DNA of 64,000 bases from Sphingopyxis sp. LC81 (GTDB lineage Bacteria; Pseudomonadota; Alphaproteobacteria; Sphingomonadales; Sphingomonadaceae), in contig NZ_JNFD01000021.1 of NCBI RefSeq assembly GCF_000756375.1, positions 310,001-374,000 of the forward strand, read 5' to 3'. Numbering within the stretch: position 1 is the stretch's first letter; each line of letters opens with the position of its first letter. The position numbers were made by a program, and so were the translations under genes. The notes beneath the pieces are model-generated. The model was not told the DNA's origin. It made no database searches and saw only the letters and a list, made by a program, of their open reading frames with translations. Of the stretch, positions 1-8,557 are shown piece by piece.

Positions 1-73
1 AATTCGCATCGACACGACGGCGATGACGCCCGAAGAGGCGGCGGACCTGATCATCGATCGCTTGTTGGGATGA
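1..73 (+). CDS. cysC: C-terminus of adenylylsulfate kinase (CysC or CysNC), partial
   Basis: Only the last 23 codons lie in the window, ending in TGA. They read IRIDTTAMTPEEAADLIIDR followed by LLG, which resembles the C-terminal end of APS kinases: a RIDTT strand and then a helix carrying PEEAA. APS kinase phosphorylates adenylylsulfate to PAPS in sulfate assimilation. In many proteobacteria it is fused to the GTPase subunit of sulfate adenylyltransferase (CysN), and the window cannot show whether that is so here. The stop overlaps the ATG of the next gene in an ATGA, and that gene is the PAP phosphatase cysQ, which strongly supports the call. Confidence 0.7.
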   Translation, partial: IRIDTTAMTPEEAADLIIDRLLG

Positions 74-828
74 GGGCATTGGGCGTGGGGGAAACGGACG
101 AACAACTGGCCGAACGGCTCGCAACCGCCGCGGGCGCGATCCTGCTCGACCTGCGCGAGCAGGGCGGTCTCGAAGGCAAGGCGCTGGGGAAGGCCGGTGA
201 CGAGCAGGCCAACGCCATGCTCTGCCGCGAAATCCGCACCGCACGCCCCGCCGATGCGCTCCTCTCCGAAGAGGAAAAGGACAATGTTGCGCGCTGCGGC
301 CAATCGCGCGTCTGGATCGTCGACCCGCTCGACGGCACGCGCGAATATGGCGAGGGCCGCGACGATTGGGCGGTGCATGTTGCGCTCGCCGTCGACGGTG
401 TCGCGGCGGTCGGCGCGGTTGCGTTGCCGGGACTCGATCTTACGCTGACCTCGGGTGCGCCCACGTCGCTCCGGCCTGCGAACCAGCCACTCAAAATGCT
501 CGTCAGCCGCACGCGCCCTGCCGCCGAAGCGGTGTTCGTCGCAGAACGTCTCGGGGCGGACCTGCTCGCGATGGGTTCGGCAGGCGCGAAGGCGATGGCG
601 GTCGTGCGCGGCGAGGCCGACATCTATCTCCACACGGGCGGCCAATATGAATGGGACAATTGCGCCCCCGTTGCGGTGGCGCAGGCGGCAGGCCTGCACG
701 TCAGCCGGGTCGATGGCTCGCCAATCCGTTATAACAATGCGGACACTTATCTGCCCGACCTGCTGATCTGTCGGAAGGAGCTTGCCGCGGATGTGCTGCG
801 CCTTGCCGCGGAATATAGCCCGGCCTGA
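70..828 (+). CDS. cysQ: 3'(2'),5'-bisphosphate nucleotidase CysQ
   Basis: This 252-aa protein belongs to the inositol monophosphatase superfamily. The metal-binding motif DPLDGT is at about residues 84-89, the preceding acidic SEEEKD at about 66-71 supplies the metal-site glutamate, and the C-terminal WDNCAPVAVAQAAG motif is near residue 196. The expected reaction is hydrolysis of 3'-phosphoadenosine 5'-phosphate to AMP, clearing the by-product of PAPS reduction. Its ATG overlaps the stop of the APS kinase gene, so the two are likely translationally coupled in a sulfate assimilation operon. An inositol monophosphatase is the alternative, but the neighbour favours CysQ. Confidence 0.9.
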   Translation: MRALGVGETDEQLAERLATAAGAILLDLREQGGLEGKALGKAGDEQANAMLCREIRTARPADALLSEEEKDNVARCGQSRVWIVDPLDGTREYGEGRDDWAVHVALAVDGVAAVGAVALPGLDLTLTSGAPTSLRPANQPLKMLVSRTRPAAEAVFVAERLGADLLAMGSAGAKAMAVVRGEADIYLHTGGQYEWDNCAPVAVAQAAGLHVSRVDGSPIRYNNADTYLPDLLICRKELAADVLRLAAEYSPA

Positions 829-833
829 AATTT

Positions 834-1007
834 CCTCCCCCTTGATGGGGGAGGCAGCGAGACTTGCCAGCTTGCTGGTTAGTCGCAGCGGTAGGGGTGT
901 GGTCTCGGCCTGAGGCGACCGTTTAAGGACGCGCCGTCACCCCCATCCAACTTCGCCTAACCGCTTCGCGGCAAGGCTTCGTATCCTTCCCCCATCGAGG
1001 GGGAAGG
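834..1007. repeat. Paired palindromic intergenic repeat
   Basis: Two G/C-rich hairpins bracket the space between cysQ and the next gene. The left has an 8-bp stem (834-841 with 847-854) and the right a 9-bp stem (985-993 with 999-1007), both with ATCGA/TTGAT-like loops. The sequences inside, around 870-900 and 935-960, look like diverged inverted copies of each other (compare GCGGTAGGGGTGTGG with the complement of CACCCCCATCC). The layout resembles a REP/MITE-like element of the type scattered through sphingomonad genomes. The left hairpin could also end cysQ transcription, though no T-run follows. Confidence 0.55.
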
Positions 1008-1081
1008 TTCGTGATTGCCAGCTTCGGCTCAACATCCTAATCCGTTGCATCAAGAAACCGAAAAGCGACGGGAGATGCGCG

Positions 1082-2221
1082 ATGACCGACCTGCCTGAAA
1101 CCAACCTTACCATGCTGACGCTCGTGAAGCCCGAAGGGCAGCTCGAAGTGTCGCTTGAGCGCCGCCCGATGCCGACGCCGAAGCCACACGAGGTGCTGGT
1201 GAAGGTGCTCGCTGCGCCGATCAACCCGTCGGACCTCGGCCTGCTGTTCGGCGGCGCCGACATGTCGACCGCGCGTGCATCGACCAGGGACGGCCAGCCG
1301 CTGATCACCGCCGACGTTCCGCCCGCGGGCATGCGCGCGATGGGCGGGCGCATCGGCGATGCGCTGGCGATCGGCAACGAAGGCTGCGGTACCGTCGTCG
1401 CGGCAGGAGACACGCCCGAGGCGCAGGCGCTGCTCGGCAAGACCGTCGCGCTGCTCGGCGGCGAGATGTACGCCGAATATCGCTGCCTGCCGGTGCAGAT
1501 GGTGATGCCGCTGCCCGACGGCACCGATCCCGCCGATGGCGCCTCCTGCTTCGTCAATCCGCTGACCTCGCTCGCGTTCACCGAAACGATGCGGATGGAG
1601 AACCACAGCGCGATCGTCCACACCGCGGCTGCATCGAACCTCGGCCAGATGCTCGTCAAGATTTGCGCCAAGGACGGCATCCCGCTCGTCAACATCGTGC
1701 GCAGCGACGCGCAGGTCGAAATCCTGAAGGGCATCGGCGCGAAATATATCGTCAACAGCAGCGCCGACGATTTCATGGAGCGACTGGTCGACGCGATCGT
1801 CGAGACCGGCGCGACGATCGGCTTCGACGCGACCGGCGGCGGCAAGCTCGCCGGCCAGATCCTGACCGCGATGGAAGCCGCGGCGGTCAAGCGCATGACC
1901 ACCTACAGCCGCTACGGCTCGGACACGTTCAAGCAGGTCTATATCTACGGCGCGCTCGACCTTTCGCCGACGACCTTCTCGGCGCGCAGCTTCGGCCTGA
2001 CCTGGGCGCTCGGCGGCTTTCTGCTGACGCCGTTCATGGCGAAGGCGGGCATGGAAACCGTCGGCCGGATGCGGAAACGCGTCGTCGATGAACTCACAAC
2101 GACCTTCAAGAGCCACTACAGTCACGAAATCTCGCTGACCGAGGCGCTGAATGTCGATACGGCGCAGGCGTATAATGCGAAGCGCACGGGCGAGAAATAT
2201 CTGATCAAGCCGCACGGCTGA
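1082..2221 (+). CDS. Zinc-independent MDR alcohol dehydrogenase / quinone oxidoreductase-like protein
   Basis: This 379-aa medium-chain dehydrogenase/reductase has a GroES-like N-terminal half (PHEVLVKVLAAPINPSDLG at about residues 38-56) and a Rossmann cofactor domain (HTAAASNLGQMLVKI, about 181-195, then GATIGFDATGGG). The catalytic zinc cysteines of classical alcohol dehydrogenases are not evident, which points to the NADPH:quinone oxidoreductase/enoyl reductase side of the family. The N-terminal domain carries an insertion around residues 60-105. GGGAGATGCGCG precedes the ATG. It stands alone between two repeat-bearing gaps, and the substrate cannot be deduced. Confidence 0.75.
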   Translation: MTDLPETNLTMLTLVKPEGQLEVSLERRPMPTPKPHEVLVKVLAAPINPSDLGLLFGGADMSTARASTRDGQPLITADVPPAGMRAMGGRIGDALAIGNEGCGTVVAAGDTPEAQALLGKTVALLGGEMYAEYRCLPVQMVMPLPDGTDPADGASCFVNPLTSLAFTETMRMENHSAIVHTAAASNLGQMLVKICAKDGIPLVNIVRSDAQVEILKGIGAKYIVNSSADDFMERLVDAIVETGATIGFDATGGGKLAGQILTAMEAAAVKRMTTYSRYGSDTFKQVYIYGALDLSPTTFSARSFGLTWALGGFLLTPFMAKAGMETVGRMRKRVVDELTTTFKSHYSHEISLTEALNVDTAQAYNAKRTGEKYLIKPHG

Positions 2222-2349
2222 TCGAGAAAAAGCCTGTCCTACAATGTCGGGTTATGTTCCATCCTGATGGATGGAGCCCAGCGGATCATATCATTGCTCT
2301 TCAACCTGGTCCCCCGACGAAAGCCGGGGCCCGCAACGGAGCGCGGGCT

Positions 2350-2404
2350 TAAAGCCACAAAAGTCACAATTCGCATGCGTGCAAGCGGGGCTTTTGTGGC
2401 TTTA
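2350..2404. terminator. 14-bp inverted repeat between convergent genes
   Basis: A perfect 14-bp inverted repeat (2350-2363 with 2391-2404) has a 27-nt spacer. It lies between the stop of the MDR gene and the stop of the converging sleB-like gene, where a bidirectional terminator would be expected. Stretches of A and T inside the arms replace a classical U-tail. Smaller hairpins (GCCCGC/GCGGGC just upstream and the palindrome GGCGGAATTCCGCC at 2439-2452) crowd the same gap, so a repeat element is an alternative reading. Confidence 0.5.
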
Positions 2405-2462
2405 TCGCCGAACGAAGTGCGATTTCAGAGTGAAGTTCGGCGGAATTCCGCCATTTCCCGAA

Positions 2463-3614
2463 TCAGCGTTTCATGCACTGGCGCACGTCGTCGCGCTTAT
2501 ACTCGCTGCAATTCCACAGCGCCTTTTCGAACCCGGCCTTGTCGTCGCGGAGGTAGGAGAAGGTCATCGCGGCGCGCTGCGTGTCGCTCATCGCATCGCT
2601 GTCGGGTTTCAATACCGGGTTGGTCCAGCCCATGAACTTGCAATAGGGCTTGTCGCCGCACAGCCGCAGCGCCGTGGTGACGAAGCTCTCGGGCGCGGCC
2701 TTGCGGTCGAGCTGGGTATAGATGGTATCGCGGCCCGCGCTCTCGCCCGCGCCGGCGACGACGCGCGCTTCGCCGACCGCGGCATTGGCATCGACCCCGG
2801 CGAGTTCGACCGGCAACCCCAGCGCGATCGCGTGCAGCGGCGATATCGCCGCGAGCTTCGCCACCGGACCGTCGCTTCCCGACACGGCTCCGCGGAACGC
2901 GCCCGGGGTGCCCCAATAGCCCGGCCAGCGAAAAAACAGGTGCGTGTCGACGATCGCGATCTTCTCGAGGCTGTCGCTCCAATAGGGGCGGACCCAGTCG
3001 GTGTGATAATGGGTGGCAAGGCCGACGGGCGGATAGGTTCCACCCGCCAGCATCATGTCGGCATTATTACGCGCGCGCTGCCACGCCGCGTCCGAATAGC
3101 GGCGGCTCAATGCCCCGTCGCAGGTAAAGGTGAACTGGCATCCGGTTGTGCGTTCAGAGCCCTGGAATACGACGCCGCAGACCGACTTGGGGAAGGCCGG
3201 ATGGCGCGCGCGATTGATCACGACCTGGCCGACCGCCTGCTGTCCCTTGGCATCGTCGCCCGCCTCATAGATCATCGCGGCGGCAAGGCAGTCGCGGGCG
3301 CGCGCTTTCGCGTCGCCGCCGCCGGCATAAACGAAGGGTCGCGCCGCGACGAAGCCCTTGGTGACCAGCGCGACCTCGGCGTTCTGCGTCCGCGCATCGT
3401 CCTCGGTGACCGGTGCAAGTACCATCGGCTGGACTTCGGGGACGATGTCGGCGGGCGGTGCGACCGGTTGCCGATGCACCGCACGCTTTTCAGTGTCGGT
3501 CGAATGGCTTGCATAGAGCACCGCCACCACCGCCGCGACCGCGATCAGGACGAACAGCCAGCCCGTCCAGTCGCGCCGCGAAGGCAACGCCGTTTGGTCG
3601 TCTTGGGGCTGCAC
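2463..3614 (-). CDS. SleB-type cell wall hydrolase with N-terminal membrane anchor
   Basis: This 383-aa protein has a single hydrophobic segment at about residues 19-37 (WLFVLIAVAAVVAVLYA), a linker rich in Pro and Val, and then a Hydrolase_2 (SleB/CwlJ) domain at about 105-235. The domain shows AAMIYEAGDDAKGQQAVGQV, VINRARHPAFPKSVCGVV and CQFTF, matching the family's catalytic Glu region and conserved VxNR-FP-C-QF pattern. It should cleave peptidoglycan from the periplasmic face. The start is a GTG with TGAGGA seven bases upstream. It is the last gene of a minus-strand operon, nine bases after cysK. The C-terminal 130 residues are not assigned. Confidence 0.82.
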   Translation of the reverse strand: MQPQDDQTALPSRRDWTGWLFVLIAVAAVVAVLYASHSTDTEKRAVHRQPVAPPADIVPEVQPMVLAPVTEDDARTQNAEVALVTKGFVAARPFVYAGGGDAKARARDCLAAAMIYEAGDDAKGQQAVGQVVINRARHPAFPKSVCGVVFQGSERTTGCQFTFTCDGALSRRYSDAAWQRARNNADMMLAGGTYPPVGLATHYHTDWVRPYWSDSLEKIAIVDTHLFFRWPGYWGTPGAFRGAVSGSDGPVAKLAAISPLHAIALGLPVELAGVDANAAVGEARVVAGAGESAGRDTIYTQLDRKAAPESFVTTALRLCGDKPYCKFMGWTNPVLKPDSDAMSDTQRAAMTFSYLRDDKAGFEKALWNCSEYKRDDVRQCMKR

Positions 3615-3623
3615 GAGCGGTCC

Positions 3624-4544
3624 TCAGATCTCCGGGAGGAAATCGGGAACCGACAGATAACGCTCGCCGGTGTCGTAGTTGAAGCCGAGCACGCGGCTGC
3701 CCGCGGGAAGCTCGGCAAGCTTCTGCGCGATTGCTGCAAGGGTGGCGCCCGACGAGATGCCGACGAGCATGCCTTCCTCGGTCGCGGCGCGGCGCGCGAA
3801 ATCCTTCGCGGCGGCGGCATCGACCTTGATCACGCCGTCGAGCAGGTCGGTGTGCAGGTTGCGCGGGATGAAGCCGGCGCCGATGCCCTGGATCGGGTGC
3901 GGCGCGGGCTGGCCGCCCGAAATGACCGGCGAGGCTTCGGGCTCGACCGCATAGACCTTCAGATTCGGCCAATGCCCTTTCAGGAACTGCGCAACGCCGG
4001 TGATATGGCCGCCGGTGCCGACGCCGGTGATCAGCACATCGATCGGGCTATCCTTGAAATCGGCGAGGATTTCGGGGCCCGTGGTGCGGACATGGACGTC
4101 GATATTGGCTTCATTTTCGAACTGCTGCGGCATCCACGCGCCGGGGGTCGTTTCGACCAGTTCGATCGCGCGCTCGATCGCGCCCTTCATGCCCTTTTCG
4201 CGCGGTGTCAGGTCAAAGGTCGCGCCATAGGCGAGCATCAGGCGGCGGCGTTCGACCGACATGCTTTCGGGCATGACGAGCACGAGCTTGTAGCCCTTGA
4301 CCGCGGCGGCCATCGCGAGGCCGATGCCGGTGTTACCCGACGTCGGCTCGACGATGGTGCCGCCGGCTTTCAGGCTGCCGTCCCTTTCGGCGGCTTCGAT
4401 CATGGCCAGGCCGATTCGATCCTTGATCGATCCACCGGGATTGCTGCGTTCCGACTTTACCCAGACTTCGGCGTCGGGGAACAGCTTGGCGACACGGATG
4501 TGCGGCGTGTTGCCGATGGTTTCGAGGATCGAATTGGCTTTCAT
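3624..4544 (-). CDS. cysK: Cysteine synthase A (O-acetylserine sulfhydrylase)
   Basis: This 306-aa fold-type II PLP enzyme has the Schiff-base lysine at K41 within NPGGSIKDR, the substrate loop TSGNTG at about residues 68-73, and the phosphate loop GVGTGGH near 176. It makes L-cysteine from O-acetylserine and sulfide, the last step of the pathway whose activation arm (cysC/cysQ) begins the window. Its ATG overlaps the TGA of the upstream alpha/beta-hydrolase gene, so it is probably translationally coupled as the middle gene of a three-gene minus-strand operon. Length and motifs are normal for CysK; a cystathionine beta-synthase-like role is less likely without a CBS domain. Confidence 0.93.
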   Translation of the reverse strand: MKANSILETIGNTPHIRVAKLFPDAEVWVKSERSNPGGSIKDRIGLAMIEAAERDGSLKAGGTIVEPTSGNTGIGLAMAAAVKGYKLVLVMPESMSVERRRLMLAYGATFDLTPREKGMKGAIERAIELVETTPGAWMPQQFENEANIDVHVRTTGPEILADFKDSPIDVLITGVGTGGHITGVAQFLKGHWPNLKVYAVEPEASPVISGGQPAPHPIQGIGAGFIPRNLHTDLLDGVIKVDAAAAKDFARRAATEEGMLVGISSGATLAAIAQKLAELPAGSRVLGFNYDTGERYLSVPDFLPEI

Positions 4545-5209
4545 GGTCGGTGCGCTCTTTCCTTGAATTCGAATCGCGGGTCGCGGCGGACACGATTTGG
4601 CCAGTCTCCGGCACGCAGCCAGAGTGCCTCGTCCGCCAGCGCCGGCGTGGTCGCGGGTTGTAACGACGCGAGCAGATACTGTCCATAAGGCCAGTCCGCG
4701 ATGCCCGAGTCCGCGTTGATATGGCCGAATGGTCCGGCGTTGACGAAGCGCGCATCCCAGTGCCGCGACAGCCTCCAGACATAGGAGGTTTTAGCATAAG
4801 GATCATCATCGCTGGCCACGACGATCATCGGCGTCTGTGACGAAAGCGGAGGCGAGTCGGTAAAGCTTTCGACCCGCTTGTCGCGCCTGAGCTGCGTCAG
4901 GTCGGGCGGCGCGACGAGCAGCGCGCCAGCAATGCGGTCGCGCGCGACGCTGCTGGCGGCGGCGAACCAATGGGCAAAGGCATGGCAGCCAAGGCTGTGT
5001 GCCGCAACGAGGACGGGTTCATGTTCGGCATCGATTGCGGCGGCAATCTTCTCGACCCATTCGTCCTTTACCGGCGCGTCCCAGCCGCCGAGTTCGATTC
5101 GCTCGCAGCGGGCGAAGCTTCGTTCCCACAGGCTTTGCCAATGGGTCGGGCCGCTATTGTAGAGTCCCGGAATGGTTAGGATTTTGTGGCGGATATTCGA
5201 ATTGTGCAT
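4541..5209 (-). CDS. RBBP9/YdeN-family serine hydrolase
   Basis: This 222-aa alpha/beta hydrolase opens with [20 protein letters not shown], typical of the RBBP9/YdeN family (Ser_hydrolase). The nucleophile serine lies in [13 protein letters not shown] (about residues 71-83), an acidic SDDDPY segment is at about 141-146, and the catalytic histidine is probably in [11 protein letters not shown] (about 167-177). I chose the ATG that has GGAG eight bases upstream; a GTG three codons earlier is also open. Its stop overlaps the cysK start. The substrate is unknown. Confidence 0.82.
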   Translation of the reverse strand: MHNSNIRHKILTIPGLYNSGPTHWQSLWERSFARCERIELGGWDAPVKDEWVEKIAAAIDAEHEPVLVAAHSLGCHAFAHWFAAASSVARDRIAGALLVAPPDLTQLRRDKRVESFTDSPPLSSQTPMIVVASDDDPYAKTSYVWRLSRHWDARFVNAGPFGHINADSGIADWPYGQYLLASLQPATTPALADEALWLRAGDWPNRVRRDPRFEFKERAHRP

Positions 5210-5262
5210 GGCGGTCACTCCATCGGGGGAGAGAGGGGAAACCGCGGTGACGGGTGAACTCT

Positions 5263-5289
5263 ATTTAACTCAACTGATTAAATTGACAA
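5263..5289 (-). promoter_or_regulatory. Candidate promoter with near-palindrome ahead of the hydrolase-cysK-sleB operon
   Basis: The gap upstream of the operon is clearly A+T-richer than its surroundings. On the minus strand a TTGTCA (-35-like) is followed after 15 bases by TTAAAT (-10-like). The stretch between and over them, ATTTAACTCAACTGATTAAAT on the plus strand (5263-5283), is almost a perfect palindrome (ATTTAA/TTAAAT outer arms, TCA-AC-TGA core, one unpaired C). It could bind a dimeric regulator. The promoter assignment is weak and based on eye matching only. Confidence 0.3.
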
Positions 5290-5335
5290 TATGCTTTTGA
5301 CGAAATGAGCGCGAGGAGCGGCGAACGGTTCCATC

Positions 5336-6649
5336 TTATCCGTTGGTCTGCCTGAATTGCGGCTCGAACGTCCGCGCACGTCGCAGTTCGGGAAATATCC
5401 AGGCCCAGAGCGCGGTCACACCGACCGCCGCGGCGCCGCCTATGACAACCGCGCTGACGGGACCAAGCGCGGCCGCCATAGCCCCGGCGCGCATCTCGCC
5501 GAGCTCGTTCGAGGCGGAAATCGCAAGCCCCGACGCGGCGCTGACCCGGCCGCGCATATGGTCGGGGGTGTTGAGCTGGATCAGCGTGCCGCGCACAAAG
5601 ACCGAGAACATGTCGGCGGCGCCCATGAGCACGAGCACGCCGAGCGACAGGATGAGGTTGGTCGAGAGGCCGAAGGCGACGGTCCCGGCGCCGAACACCG
5701 CGACCGCCCACAGCATCTTCACCCCGACGTTACGCTCGATCGGACGGATAGCGAGGCCCACCGCAACGCCAACCGATCCAAAGGCGACGGCGGCGCGCAT
5801 CAATCCGGCACCTTCGGGTCCGGCGTGCAAGATATCGCGAGCGAACACCGGGAACATCGCGGTCGCGCCCGCCAGCAGGACGGCGAACAGGTCGAGCGTG
5901 ATCGTCCCGAGCAGGAAGCGTTCGACCCACACGAAGCGCAGCCCGTCGACCATCTCGCGTAGCGGATGGCGGCGGACTTCGGCGGGCGGAGGCTGGACCC
6001 GCCGCACGCGGCTGAGGGTGAAGGCTGATATGGCAAGGAGGATGGCCGAGAAGACGTACACCGCGCCCGGATGCGCGGCATAGATGAGGCCGCCTGCCGC
6101 CGGGCCGATCACCGACGCCGACTGCCAGGCGATGCTGCTCATCGCGATCGCACGCGGGAGCACCGCGGGCGGGACGATATTGGGCGCGATCGCGCTCATC
6201 GCCGGCCCCGAAAAGACGCGCGCGACGCCGTGGAGCGCGGCGAGGGTGAAGAGCAACGGCAGCGTCAACTGGTCGTGCCAGGTGAACCAGCCGAGCGTGG
6301 CGGCAATGAGAAGATCGATGAGGTTCGAAAAGATCGCGACGCTGCGCCGTTCGAACCGGTCGGCCGCCCAGCCGGCGACAGGCGTCAGGATGGCGAGCGG
6401 AACGAACTGGAAGAGGCCAAGCAGCCCGAGCTGGAACGACGCTTCCTTGATCGACATGCCATAGTCGGTGCGGGCGGTATCGTAGAGCTGGTAGCCAATC
6501 ACGACGACCATCGCGATTGTCGCCATCACCGCTGTGAAGCGCGCGAGCCAGAAATAGCGAAAATCGGGAAAGCTGAGTGGGGAGGGGGCTTTGGGCGTTG
6601 CTTCCGGCATGACCGGCTCTTCGCCTTCGGGGGGAGGGATCGTCGCCAT
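5336..6649 (-). CDS. MFS transporter, EntS-like (MFS_3) exporter
   Basis: This 437-aa integral membrane protein has about 12 hydrophobic segments. The loop motif WAADRFERRSVAIFSN after the second helix matches the MFS cytoplasmic signature, and ARVFSGPAMSAIAPNIVP resembles the MFS_3/EntS family of siderophore and drug exporters. Residues 1-30 are a soluble Pro-rich tail. An ATG 13 codons in (MPEATPK) is an equally reasonable start because no strong ribosome binding site precedes the first. It stands alone on the minus strand. The substrate is not predictable; no siderophore genes are nearby. Confidence 0.8.
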   Translation of the reverse strand: MATIPPPEGEEPVMPEATPKAPSPLSFPDFRYFWLARFTAVMATIAMVVVIGYQLYDTARTDYGMSIKEASFQLGLLGLFQFVPLAILTPVAGWAADRFERRSVAIFSNLIDLLIAATLGWFTWHDQLTLPLLFTLAALHGVARVFSGPAMSAIAPNIVPPAVLPRAIAMSSIAWQSASVIGPAAGGLIYAAHPGAVYVFSAILLAISAFTLSRVRRVQPPPAEVRRHPLREMVDGLRFVWVERFLLGTITLDLFAVLLAGATAMFPVFARDILHAGPEGAGLMRAAVAFGSVGVAVGLAIRPIERNVGVKMLWAVAVFGAGTVAFGLSTNLILSLGVLVLMGAADMFSVFVRGTLIQLNTPDHMRGRVSAASGLAISASNELGEMRAGAMAAALGPVSAVVIGGAAAVGVTALWAWIFPELRRARTFEPQFRQTNG

Positions 6650-6776
6650 TGAAGACCGCCGTAGCCCGCTTTTCGGGACTGTCCAGATGGCATAGCTTTG
6701 CCGTTCGTCGATTATCGGATGCCATTGATCGGGGCCGCTGGCAGAAGCGCCCCACAGGAGTCAGGGAGATACTCGA

Positions 6777-8498
6777 ATGAAAAACAAACTTGCCCGCTTC
6801 AGCGGCGCGGCAATGGCCGCGACACTGCTGGTTCTCACCGCATGCAACGCATCCGACAACAAGTCGGCGACCGCGCCGAGCGCGAAGAACTGGACCGAAT
6901 TCCGCGATAATTTCCTGAAGGGCTATTTCCCGCTCAATCCGAATTTCGCAGTCTATCAGGGCAAGCATGAATTCGACGGCCAACTGCCCGACTGGTCGCC
7001 CGAGGGACTCGAAAAGCAGGCCGCCTATCTCGAAAAGGCCATTGCTGATGCCAAGGCGTTCGACGGTAAAATGACCGACGCCGAGAAGTTCGAGCGCGAC
7101 TATCTGGTTCACGTTGCGCAGGGCCAGCTCTTCTTTCTTCGCGATACCGATTTCGCGCAGAAGAACCCGTCCTTCTATACCGGCGCGCTCGACCCCAATG
7201 TTTATATCGCGCGGCCTTATGCCGACGCGACGACGCGGATGAAGGCGTTCATCGCCTATGCCGAAAAGGTCCCTGCCGCCGCCGCGCAGATCAAGGCGAA
7301 TTTGAAGCTGCCGCTGCCCGCGACCTTCGTCAAATATGGCACTGCGGGTTTTGGCGGCTTCGCCGACTATTATAAGGGCGACGCTAAAGCCGCCTTTGCC
7401 TCGGTCAAGGACGAGGCGCTGCAGAAGCAGTTCGACGAGGCCGCCGCGAAGGCGGGCGCCGCGATGACCGACCTTGCCAAATATGTCGGTTCGCAGCCGG
7501 GCACGACCGATGGCTACGCGCTCGGCGCCGACAAATTCGCGAAGATGATCCTGACCAACGAAGGCGTCGACACGCCGCTCGACGAGTTGGAACGCATCGG
7601 ACAGGCCGACCTCAAGCGCAATCAGGATGCGCTGAAGGCCGCCTGTGCGACTTACGCCGCCGGCATGACGATCGCCGACTGCATGAAGAAGATGAACGCC
7701 GACAAGCCCGCCGACGGCCCGGTCGCCGAAGCGCGCCGCCAGCTCCCGACGCTGCGCGCCTTCCTGATCGAAAAGGACATCGTCACGATCCCCGGCACCG
7801 AACAGGCGCAGGTCGAGGAATCGCCTCCATACAACCGGCAGAACAGCGCCTATATCGACATCCCGGGGCCATATGAGAAAGGCTTGCCGTCGGTCTATTA
7901 TATCTCGCCGCCCGATCCGGCGTGGGACAAGCAGACGCAGGCCGATTTCGTGCCAGGCCGCAAAGATCTGATGTTCACCTCGGTCCACGAGGTGTGGCCG
8001 GGCCACTTCCTCAACTTCCTTCATTCGAACCGCGCCGAAAGCATCTTTGGCAAGCTGTTCGTCGGCTACGCGTTCGCTGAGGGCTGGGCACATTATACCG
8101 AGGAAATGATGTGGGATGCCGGGCTCGGCGAGGGCGACCCCGAAACGCATATCGGCCAGCTGTCGAACGCATTGCTGCGCGATTGCCGCTATCTCTCTGC
8201 GATCGGGCTGCACACCAAGGGCATGACCGTCGCCGACTCGGAAAAGCTGTTCAAGGAACAATGCTATCAGGATGAAGGCAACGCGCGGCAGCAGGCGGCG
8301 CGCGGCACCTACGATCCCGCCTATCTCAACTATACGATGGGCAAGTTGATGATCCGCAAGCTGCGCGAGGATTGGATCAAGGGCGACAAGACGAAGTGGA
8401 AGGCCTTCCACGACGAGTTCCTGTCGTACGGCGGCCCGCCGATCCCGATGGTGCGTGCGGCGATGATGAAGGAAGAGGCGCCGAAAGCGGTCTTCTAA
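6777..8498 (+). CDS. DUF885 family lipoprotein, putative metallopeptidase
   Basis: This 573-aa protein has a lipoprotein signal peptide (basic KNKLAR, hydrophobic AAMAATLLVLTAC; lipobox LTAC with Cys at about residue 22) and then a full-length DUF885 domain. HEVWPGHFLNFLH at about residues 402-414 contains the HExxxGH motif of this family, and FAEGWAHYTEEMMWDAG about 30 residues later carries the EGWAHY motif typical of M32/DUF885-type metallopeptidases. It is likely a periplasmic or outer-membrane-anchored peptidase of unknown substrate. GGGAGA lies eight bases before the ATG. It is monocistronic and ends at a strong bidirectional hairpin shared with rsmB. Confidence 0.85.
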   Translation: MKNKLARFSGAAMAATLLVLTACNASDNKSATAPSAKNWTEFRDNFLKGYFPLNPNFAVYQGKHEFDGQLPDWSPEGLEKQAAYLEKAIADAKAFDGKMTDAEKFERDYLVHVAQGQLFFLRDTDFAQKNPSFYTGALDPNVYIARPYADATTRMKAFIAYAEKVPAAAAQIKANLKLPLPATFVKYGTAGFGGFADYYKGDAKAAFASVKDEALQKQFDEAAAKAGAAMTDLAKYVGSQPGTTDGYALGADKFAKMILTNEGVDTPLDELERIGQADLKRNQDALKAACATYAAGMTIADCMKKMNADKPADGPVAEARRQLPTLRAFLIEKDIVTIPGTEQAQVEESPPYNRQNSAYIDIPGPYEKGLPSVYYISPPDPAWDKQTQADFVPGRKDLMFTSVHEVWPGHFLNFLHSNRAESIFGKLFVGYAFAEGWAHYTEEMMWDAGLGEGDPETHIGQLSNALLRDCRYLSAIGLHTKGMTVADSEKLFKEQCYQDEGNARQQAARGTYDPAYLNYTMGKLMIRKLREDWIKGDKTKWKAFHDEFLSYGGPPIPMVRAAMMKEEAPKAVF

Positions 8499-8509
8499 AA
8501 AGGTCCGCA

Positions 8510-8546
8510 AAGGGCGGCTCGCCAAGGCCTATAGTGAGCCGCCCTT
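8510..8546. terminator. Bidirectional hairpin between DUF885 gene and rsmB
   Basis: An 11-bp perfect stem (8510-8520 with 8536-8546) encloses a 15-nt loop, eleven bases after the stop of the plus-strand gene and eleven bases after that of the minus-strand gene. There is no long T-run on either side, but the placement between converging genes fits a shared terminator. Confidence 0.65.
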
Positions 8547-8557
8547 CCGCGTGTCTT

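Noticed and set aside
834-1007. Possible CRISPR or tandem repeat
   Set aside because: Only two hairpins with different arm sequence and no regular spacing; a palindromic dispersed repeat is the better reading.
2271-4688. An 805-codon plus-strand frame opposite sleB-like and cysK
   Set aside because: Antisense to two recognised genes, low-complexity Arg/Asp/Gly composition, no motif or ribosome binding site.
5730-8525. A 931-codon open frame on the minus strand across the MFS gene and the DUF885 gene
   Set aside because: It runs opposite to the DUF885 lipoprotein gene and in another frame of the MFS gene, both with clear motifs. High-GC genes leave such mirror frames open; the translation is Arg/Gly/Asp-rich with no domain.
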